From: Pisaster brevispinus
Lineage: Eukaryota > Echinodermata > Asteroidea > Forcipulatida > Asteriidae
DNA: 64,000 bases
Assembly (NCBI GenBank): GCA_023634235.1
Contig: JAMKCF010000008.1
Location: forward strand, 21,012,500 to 21,076,499
Reading direction: 5' to 3'
Of this stretch, positions 56,661 to 64,000 are shown piece by piece. Below the pieces are notes generated by a model. That model searched no databases and was not told the DNA's origin. It saw only the letters and a program-made list of their open reading frames with translations. The first letter of the stretch is position 1, and the number at the start of each line of letters is the position of its first letter. The translations under genes were made by a program, and so were the position numbers.

Positions 56661-58498
56661 CTGAACACACACAAAAAAAGAAAAGATTTCACTATGTCAG
56701 TGGAGCCAGGTTGCAATTGAAATTGTTGTTGGTAGTGCAATAAGTGTAGGCAAAAAACAATTAAAAGAGATACGACCTTATCGCGTGGAGCAAAATGTGT
56801 GCTTGCTATAGCGTGTTAGATATGACCTTTCAACCTGTCAAGTTATGACCTTGTGTTTTTTTTATAACTTTAAAGCACGTTTGCCCAAAACAAGGCTTAA
56901 AGCCACTCTTGGTTTTGGGGGTTACGTACAAGACAAAAAACATTCAATATGAGAATAACTCAGGGAGCTAAAGGTAGATTTGCGTCTGAAATCTGTTTAG
57001 ATTGTAGGATGGAGAGAAATGTTGATTTAACAGGTAAGGAGTTCCAAAGAGATGTACATGGAATAAAGCTGTTGGATTGCTTTTTGTTCTACATCTCAGC
57101 CAAGCAAGATTAACAAGCAGAAAGCCTGGTTTAACACTCAAACATCCTGATAGGAGGAACCAGGTCGGACACACAGGTAGCACGTTTACCTTGCAAACAT
57201 CCGTGTAAAAGACAGAGGCTGGCTACAGACCTTCTGTGGGAAAGCAGTTGTAGTTTTGATCCCATGCCTTTACCAACAAGATTAACAAATACAGTGTGCT
57301 TCTGATTCTATCTTATAATTGAAATCCAAAGACATTTTTTCCAGCAGTCAAATCAGTTGGAGACAAATTAACAGTAAAACCCTGTTCTTACCTCAATGAA
57401 GTCCTTCGTGCATTGCAGATCGGATTAAAGTTTGAGTTGACTAAAGGAAAGCATCACGTACTGCCATGGGACGTCAGTTTGACAACAATTGCTGAAAGCA
57501 CACAAGGGAGCAGTTATATAACGGGTGCTGGAAGCGTTGTTCGGAGATTGAATGATTCCAGGCTCTGATGTCAGCATTATATTACAACCTCGATGATAGA
57601 CGGAAAAAAGAAGAAGAGAATATCACAGTGATGAAAAGTACAATATTAGTTAGGTACGCCAGTCATTATGCATTTTGGCTGATCATAACCTATTTCTACT
57701 CAGCATTTTTATACTGCGCATAGCATTTTTTGTGTGCTAACAGGCTTCATGAAATTAGGCTAAATGTTCAATCTCTTATACAGATGCTTACCTTAAAACT
57801 ACGCGTAACTTTAAAAACTACACTTTATAACTACACGCTGCGTTATTTTAAACAATATGACATTACCCTGAGCAAATGAAAGGCTCATTTTACAGGATAA
57901 ATATAATTTCTCACAGTAACGATTGTAGCACAAGGTGGCTAAATCGTCAGTCTTTAAAAAGTAGAAAAACAAGAGAAGATTCTCGGAAAAACACCACAAT
58001 AAAAGCATATTTTTAAAACAAGTTTTGCTGATCAAGAGTCAACTTATTATTGTGGTTGTTTCCAAATATACCTTGCACAAGAAAACTGACCTTCAGAACT
58101 TCCAAATTCGATTTGCAAAATTTACATAAAAAGGAAAGGTTTGCAGACATTACCTTGTTATTTGAACTTTTCTTGAGAATGTTTGTTGACGTTTTGTGGA
58201 TGTCACATACCATCAAGTGGGAATGAAGGTAATCTGCCAAACACCAATAGAATTATAAAGGGAAGGTTTATCTCTAGTTTCCATCACTGGAACTCTAGGT
58301 GGCAGCAAACACACTGGGTTATTTTCCATTGTTGACATAGTAGTGAGCATGCACACATCTCCGAAGACAATGGATGTACCTGGTAAGTCTACTGCCTGCT
58401 ATTATTCCCAGAAGCCTCCACTCTGTGCGTAACATTGCTAGTCTGTACACTCCAGTATAAAAAAAATTGCTTTGCAACATTAACTTGATGAAAAGTAC

Positions 58499-58635
58499 CT
58501 CAAAATAATGTTTCTCGCAGTCAGCATCGGGTATCACAAGCTCATGAATGACGAGAAGTGCAGTCTCTTCAGGAGGGAGAGTAAAAAGGATCTGACAGCC
58601 GCAGTCTGCTGGGAGGAGGTGTAGTGTAGGCAGGT
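58499..58635 (-). pseudogene. Second CUB N-half exon, block B
   Basis: Reads DLPTLHLLPADCGCQILFTL, PPEETALLVIHELVIPDADC, EKHYFE at donor GAG|GTACTTTTC. The arrangement C.x(I/W)LFTLPP...ALLVIHELVIPDADCEKHYFEV fits the first half of a CUB domain (C.W.I.......I.L.F..F......C..D.+.V). No stop in this exon. The matching C-half exon is not directly to its left. Confidence 0.72.
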
Positions 58636-59561
58636 CTTCGGTCAGAGATATGGCAAGGGCTGGCACATGGAAGACGTTTACACACTACGCTGAAATTTGA
58701 AAAGTTCAGAGATAATCGGTTTTAAAACTCAAGGCTTTTGTCTTGAACCCATACCTACAGGATTTCCCATAGAACACACAAACGCTGTTAGCGCCTAACT
58801 ACGAGAAAACCTGTGTCTTTCTTTGTACTCAACTACTAGTAATATAAGATGGTAAAGATGACAAAATTAGATATCACCTTCAAAAGACTGCTGTGCTCTC
58901 TCCAACAGTAATCAGTTTCTTTGGATATGTTTATTTGCAATGCAGCAATAACTGCTACTTTAAATAATATGACAACATTACCCTGAGCAAATGAAAGGCT
59001 TATTTCACACGATAAATTTAATTTCACATAGTTATCATCACAATGATCTATAGTGATACCAGAGGCCCATCATTAGATAAGACGCAGTGATTTTTGTTGC
59101 ACATTTGAAAGTCATATAAGTGAACAATTAGGTACCAGGCGTAGCAACCTTTACTATGGCATTTAGGCTGATAACCTATTTCTGCTCAGCAATTTTATAC
59201 TGCGCGCATAACATTTTGTGTTTAATGAAATTAGGCTAAAGGTCCAATCTCATGTACAGCTGCTTACCTCAAAACTACGCTAAACCTTAAAAACTACAAT
59301 TTATAACTACACACTGCGTTATTTTAAATAATGTGACAACATTACCATGTGCAAATTGAAAGGCTCATTTTAGAGGATGAATTTAATTTCACACAGTGAT
59401 CATCACAATGATCTATAGTGATACCAGATAAGACACACCATTAGAAAAGACGCAGTGATTTTGTTGCACCTGTGGAAGTCAGATAAGCCGCGTCAAGTAT
59501 GAAGGAAAATAAGGTAATTTTACTGCCTACACTGAGATTTAACACCCATTTCTCAACAAAC

Positions 59562-59733
59562 ATGGAGAGTCAGGTATCCATGGCAACACCGTATAATAAG
59601 CTGAGTATCCTGGAAAGGAGTTTGATTCATCAGAGACAAACTCCAGCAGGACTTCCCTCCAGATGGTTGACCGGTCGATTGGGCCAAGCTGGCTGCACAG
59701 GTTGATGTTCTGGCCTGTCCTCAAATCACGCAG
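59562..59733 (-). pseudogene. CUB domain C-half exon, block B
   Basis: 172 nt, acceptor CATTTACAG, donor CTCCAT|GTTTGTTG. Reads LRDLRTGQNINLCSQLGPID, RSTIWREVLLEFVSDESNSF, PGYSAYYTVLPWIPDSP. Same CUB second-half signature as block A (LEFVSD...GYSA.Y). Intact frame. Confidence 0.8.
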
Positions 59734-60063
59734 CTGTAAATGACACAATCAAATCAAGAATTGTCAAAAATACATCTGAAGATCTTTCAAACAGTTTTCT
59801 TCAAGAAGTGGGAAACAATGTAAACATTATTTCACTGATAAGTGGATTTGCAAAAAAATGATCAACATCTTTAAAATTAAAAATCTAAGATCATTTCAGC
59901 ATTGTAAGATTGTCTCTAGAACAAATTGATTGAAAATTGCTTATGTGAACAAAAAAGTGTGGGCAGGTTATAAAAAATTGTTCTCTCAGCCAATCAAATT
60001 CAATGGGAAATATTTGAAACATATTTCACAAGTTGTTTAAATCTTAAGGAGAAAGATTCTGAT

Positions 60064-60222
60064 CTTGAGGTAGTCAGATGTGCAGCTTCCCGCCAAGTTT
60101 TTCCAACTTGAACTCACTGAAAACAATCTGAACCCTGACGTCTAATTGCGAGTGTTTCAGCCACTGACACTTGGCATCTGGTGGATAGTCCAATGAAAGT
60201 TGACAGACAGGAGGTCTCCTCA
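60064..60222 (-). pseudogene. CUB domain N-half exon, block B, fused to CTR9
   Basis: Reads D, TGA (60220-60222), GDLLSVNF, then after a shift LDYPPDAKCQWLKHSQLDVR, VQIVFSEFKLEKLGG, then after another shift SCTSDYLKI. YPPDAKCQW and the F.EF.LE...C..DYL pattern are the first half of a CUB domain. The donor seen in block A (AAG|GTCAGA) is changed to AAGATCAGA. Its normal upstream end is replaced by CTR9 sequence. Confidence 0.78.
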
Positions 60223-60592
60223 GTCAGCGACCCCTTCATTACCAGACGCCGCTCCGTCCAACCCTGCTTCTTCCCCGCCGGACCCCTCTCCTTCCGATGC
60301 TGCCTCCTCGTTTCCTGATCCAGCATCTGATATCTGACCCTCACTGCCTGACCTCTGTGCTTTGCTACCTGACCTCTGACCCTCACCCCCTGATTCCTCA
60401 TCACTGTCTGACTGAAGTGCCTCGCTACGAGGTTTACTCTCCCCCTCGGACTCAGACCCAGAAGCTTGATCTTGACCTTTGGATCTTGACTTCCTTTCAT
60501 CGGAGTCGCTGGAGTCCGAGGCAATACGGCGGATGCGACCACAACTCTTAGACGGTGACGGTTTCTGACTACCGGACATTTCCTCATTGTCA
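60220..60592 (-). pseudogene. CTR9: CTR9 C-terminal Ser/Glu/Gly-rich exon, 3' end replaced
   Basis: Acceptor TATTTTAG, then DNEEMSGSQKPSPSKSCGRI, RRIASDSSDSDERKSRSKGQ, and acidic repeats such as GSESEGESKPRSEALQSDSD ending SGNEGVAD and TGA. Composition and motifs fit the disordered C-terminal tail of CTR9. From about 60232 leftward the sequence is CUB-gene DNA, so the stop codon and the last residues come from the fusion partner. The exon's own frame is open. Confidence 0.78.
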
Positions 60593-61049
60593 CTAAAATA
60601 AAAAGGAAATAAAATAACGAATGCCATCATTTAAGAGGATGTAATTTTGTAAAACTTCATAAATCTTAATGCTTTGTTTTGAAGAATATCAATTTTTCTA
60701 AGCAGAATGACATCAAGCCATAAATTACTTGGTCTGGTGTCCTAATGATGTGTTTTGTCATTAGTGAGTTGTAATTGAAAAACACAAGTTTTCCTTTTGA
60801 AATACAACAAACGGAACATACAAACTGACATTTTGTAGAGTAAAAAAACTTTGGTTCTAGAAAACAGAAGACTGTGTTCTGTTTACACAAAACCCACACA
60901 AATTCAAGGAATATTTCTGCGAATCACTGTAGTCTACTTTTAAAATACTTTTCCAACCACATTCATTTCAAAACAAATGTTTTTTACATCCTAGAGCGCC
61001 CAATGTGTCCCTTTGATAGAAAGAGATAGACAAAAACTGAAATGAACTG

Positions 61050-61245
61050 GTCTGATCAATCTGAAGCCTCTCTCCCTCTGAGTCCGACTCACTAGAAGAC
61101 ACGATAGCCTTGGACTTAAACTTGCCAGGCTTCTCCTCTTCAATCCGGGATTCTCAGATCCCTTTGCGGCTGCGAGATGCTCTGCTCTCGCCGGACTTGC
61201 GCTCCTTGCGCTTGTGCAGGGCCGATTCCTCACCGTCTCATGTCT
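61050..61245 (-). pseudogene. CTR9: CTR9 C-terminal exon with KFKSKAIVSSS motif, two TGA stops
   Basis: Reads RKT, TGA (61238-61240), DGEESALHKRKERKSGESRA, SRSRKGI, TGA (61154-61156), ESRIEEEKPGKFKSKAIVSS, SESDSEGERLQIDQ. The family has [20 protein letters not shown] here, a highly specific match. Exact exon borders are uncertain. Both stops are TGA, possibly from CGA codons. Confidence 0.82.
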
Positions 61246-61577
61246 TACGAGATTTGGTTTAATGAGAAGATAAAGTAAATAGTTCATTTGTGTTAAGGAG
61301 ACACTCTTCAAAATCATTTTATACCTGAAAATTCTTCTTTGGACTTTTGCTTTCTTACTTTCATGATCAGTTTTGACATGAGGTTGGAGACACTTCCACC
61401 CCCCCCTATTTTCATAAGAATCTTATCTACTGGAAAATAACCAAATCAACAAACCTACTAGAGTCCTTAAAACTTTTGCCCTGACTCAGTTTTTGAAAAT
61501 TTCTCGTGTTCTAATGGTCATAGCTGAAAACATTTGTTTACAAATTTTACAAGTTTCTTTGTTAGTTTATTTCTAAC

Positions 61578-61688
61578 CTTCTTTTCTTGGCCTAATTTTC
61601 TCGTTTCCCATCGCCGTCTCCTTCTTCGTCACTTCGCTGCTTCTTTTGCTTCTTTTGGGGTTTGGCTTCTCCACTGTCACTGCCCTCG
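61578..61688 (-). pseudogene. CTR9: CTR9 Lys/Glu-rich exon with TAG
   Basis: Acceptor ATATATAG, donor GAAG|GTTAGA. Reads EGSDSGEAKPQKKQKKQRSD, EEGDGDGKREN, TAG (61592-61594), AKKR. This fits the basic/acidic low-complexity stretch of CTR9 downstream of its coiled coil. The match rests on composition and order rather than a unique motif. Confidence 0.6.
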
Positions 61689-61689
61689 C

Positions 61690-61850
61690 TATATATCTCG
61701 CCGTTGGATTTTTATCATGAATAATTCAACCTCATGAGTATTAATGCCTCATGATTATCCACAGATTCATTCATGATTATTCATAGACTCAACCATGATT
61801 ATCCATAGAATCATCCATGATTATTCATTACACTGTTTCATATGATCCAG
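61690..61850. repeat. ~22-bp degenerate tandem repeat, 5-6 copies
   Basis: Variants of CATGATTATTCATAGACTCA repeat from about 61712 to 61835. Non-coding. Confidence 0.8.
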
Positions 61851-62113
61851 AGAACCTTTCAAATGAATCATTTTGCTATTTCAATCGTAACTAATTCAGC
61901 CTCATAAATATTTTTGTCATAGTTACTCATACAAATTTAATAATCTTACATTAAACTGTTGTGTTATGTATTCTCTATATACCTCAGAATAAACAATTTT
62001 TCTCGGTTTACACAGAAATAAAGGACTAATCTAGGTCAAAAGTAATCATGAATAAATAAAGAAATTCCTATGAGCATTCGTTTTACAAATAATTGAAATC
62101 AAATTTGTCCAAC

Positions 62114-62246
62114 TTTTCCACGCCTACCACCACCTCCTTTGCGGACTGGTTTGGGTTCAGTAACCACAAGGATGTTTTTGGTTTTCTCGAGCTCTCTTCT
62201 CCATCTACTCTTTACTTCGCTGTTCCACTTTTTGTTGACGGGCCAT
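62114..62246 (-). pseudogene. CTR9: CTR9 exon with KTKNIL motif, frameshifted
   Basis: Acceptor TCGATTCCAG, then MARQQKVEQRSKE, TAG; in another frame RRELEKTKNILVVTEPKPVR, KGGGGRRGK. The family has VEKTKNILMF followed by a Gly-rich GGGGGGRRSK. This is the end of the CTR9 coiled coil, so 62246 to 60220 preserves the C-terminal exons in the correct minus-strand order. Confidence 0.85.
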
Positions 62247-62870
62247 CTGGAATCGAGTAATACAAACTACACAAGAAAATGGCATTTATCAAAACAAGCA
62301 AAACTGTACTAAGTACAAAACAGTGCTACCAAAAGAGGTTAATCGTTAAAGACCAGCTCAAACAAAAAACAGATACAACTCATCTTTGCTGAAATTCATT
62401 TAAAATGTTTCCAATCAATAAGGAAATTGAGTTCACTTGAGATTTAAGATTTTAAATGTAAAAAAAAAACCCAATAATTTTTGAACACCCTTGTTCTGTG
62501 CTTTACTTCAGAAAGATTTGTGAAAAGCTCTGTTACATCATCACTCCTATTGCGTCATATAAGGACGCTCCATTTTGTATAGCTGCTTTGTTGCAACATG
62601 GAGGTATAACAACGCAACATCCCACACATGACGTCAAGGAGTTGTTATTTTGACGCATGCCATCAGTGGTAGAGGTATAGCTAGTTTTTCAAAACCTTGA
62701 GATTGGGGCGTAATATTTTGATCAAAAAATATGAAAATTCAGAAGAGTAACGGTATTTTTAAAATTACAATTAAATTATAAACTAACACATTATAAACAC
62801 ATTTTAATAGCATTACCGTTAAGAATTACTTGCTCGAGTAGCTGTTTAATAATATTAGAACAAAAACAGA
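62247..62870. other. No gene seen
   Basis: AT-rich sequence between the CTR9 fragment and the retrotransposon; no further CTR9 coiled-coil exon was recognised. Confidence 0.4.
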
Positions 62871-62879
62871 ATAGTTCAT

Positions 62880-64000
62880 TCGCAGTTTGCATGAGCGAAT
62901 GGCCCTACAATTGCAAGACTGTCTAGGACATGGTAAGGTCCCATGTTGGATGACTGAGGCAAGAACGGTTCTGATCATGAAGGACATCAAGAAAGGTGCA
63001 TTAACATTGCTCGTAACTATAGACCAATCACGTGCTTACCTGTGATGTATAAACTCTTGACCAGTATGATTGCAGAAGACCTCTATCGTCATATGGATGA
63101 CCAGCAGTTGTTTCCAGAGAAGCAGAAAGGCTGAAAGAAGCGGTCCAGAGGTACGAAGGATCAACTTATCAACGATAAGGCTGTACTGAAGGACTGCAGG
63201 AGCAGAAAGACGAACTTGGCAATGGCGTGGATCGATTACAAGAAGGCGTATGACATGGTATCGCACACGTGGATAATGGAATGCCTGGATATGGTTGGAC
63301 TGGCTGATGCAGTAAAGCGTCTTCTAAGTGAGAGCATGAAGACATGGCGAACTAATCTGTTGGCCAAAAATTGCTAGTCTGGGCAAGGTATGCATAAGAA
63401 GAGGGATTTTCCAAGGTGACTCTCTGTCTCCGCTCCTGTTTGTTCTGGCATTGATGCCCCTGTCGATGATTCTGAGGAAGGTGAGTGCAGGTTATGAAAT
63501 GAAGAAGGACGGATGTAAGATCAACCATCTGCTTTTTATGGACGATTTGCAAAGAATAAGTGGAGATCGATTCTTTGGTACAGACTGTCAGGATTTTCAG
63601 CGATGACATCGGGATGCAGTTTGGCCCGGAGAAATGTGCTTCAATGACCATGAAGAGGGGAAAGAGGGTACATTCCGACGGTATTGTTCTGCCAGATGGT
63701 GCACAGATGAGGGCTTTGGGTGAGGAAGAGAGTTATCGGTATCTTGGTGTACTTGAATCGAACCACGTCCTTCACGAGGAATCAAAGGTGAGGTTGAGGA
63801 CAGAGTACATCAGACAGGTAAAGAAATGTTTGAAGTCAAAACTGAACAGGGGGAACATGGTAAATAACACATGGGCAAATAACACATGGGCCGTGTCTTT
63901 GATGAGGTATAGTGCCGGTATTGTCGAGTGGACTAAGGAAGATCTAGATGTCATGGACAGGAGAATGAGAAAACTGATGACCATGAATGGTATGCTTCAT
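62880..64000 (+). mobile_element. Non-LTR retrotransposon reverse transcriptase, degenerate, runs off the window
   Basis: Across several frames the plus strand reads WMTEARTVLIMKD, NYRPITCLPVMYKLLTSMIA (RT motif 1 region), [35 protein letters not shown] (motif A), RGIFQGDSLSPLLFVLALMP (motif B), HLLFMDDL (motif C, YxDD-like), then FSDDIGMQFGPEKC, SYRYLGVLESN and RMRKLMTMNG (thumb). At least three shifts or stops and a deletion just after FMDDL inactivate it. The IDYKKAYD form suggests an R2/NeSL-type or related lineage, but I cannot assign the clade. Confidence 0.85.

Larger units (their letters stand above)
54560..60232. repeat. Segmental duplicate block B (CUB gene copy plus flanking repeats)
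   Basis: Colinear with block A for most of its length but longer. The segment around CTACACACTGCGTTATTTTA is present once in A (about 44130) and three or four times here (about 57825, 58955, 59305), so B has had internal duplications. Its right end is at about 60232, where similarity to A stops inside CTCCTCAGTCAG.G and CTR9 sequence begins. Confidence 0.85.

Noticed and set aside
60114..60593. 159-residue minus-strand ORF (MTMRKCPVV...) as a gene
   Set aside because: It is the alternative frame of the CTR9 Ser/Glu-rich exon and runs into the CUB exon; basic composition comes from reading acidic codons out of frame.
61154..61240. Selenocysteine or programmed readthrough at the TGA codons in CTR9
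   Set aside because: CTR9 is not a selenoprotein, and the same locus has TAG codons and frameshifts; decay is simpler.

Overview
This window is animal (metazoan) genomic DNA, not bacterial. Coding sequence occurs only as short exons with GT/AG borders separated by long AT-rich introns, and most of the rest is transposons, satellites and segmental duplications. The SINE and MITE families and the genes seen (CTR9, CUB-domain, THAP and chromo-barrel-like) fit a marine invertebrate deuterostome. An echinoderm is my best guess, from general knowledge only. I see no clearly intact protein-coding gene; nearly every recognisable exon set carries stops or frameshifts.

Left part (1-11 kb): a ~190-bp satellite, two unidentified minus-strand exons (2.0 and 3.9-4.1 kb), a non-LTR reverse transcriptase tail, several MITEs, and then the distal TPR exons of a minus-strand CTR9 (PAF1 complex) pseudogene.

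Centre-left (11.16-33.38 kb): a five-unit tandem array (units 4.2-4.6 kb, almost identical) that repeats a CTR9 block of three to four TPR exons. All units share the same lesions, so a decayed gene was amplified. The proximal TPR exons follow at 33.3-34.35 kb. No CTR9 N-terminal exons were found.

Centre (36-40.7 kb): an intronless chromo-barrel-like pseudogene split by a MITE with a 5-bp target duplication, a THAP-domain first exon, and a tRNA-Leu-like SINE.

Right part (41-64 kb): two copies (block A 40.96-45.5 kb, block B 54.56-60.23 kb) of a decayed minus-strand CUB-domain gene, each flanked by a large foldback repeat. Block A abuts a 2.2-kb 12-bp minisatellite, and a signal-peptide-like first exon lies at 51.3 kb. 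A 1.73-kb tandem pair at 47.9-50.9 kb contains a MITE that seems to carry a gene fragment. Block B is joined directly to the C-terminal Ser/Glu-rich exons of a CTR9 copy (60.2-62.25 kb), which are out of order relative to the TPR exons. A degenerate reverse transcriptase runs off the right edge.

The genes do not form a working pathway. The window reads as a recombination-prone, transposon-rich graveyard in which CTR9 and CUB gene fragments were duplicated, truncated and fused. Assembly error (collapsed or over-expanded repeats, indel errors) is the main alternative for several observations.
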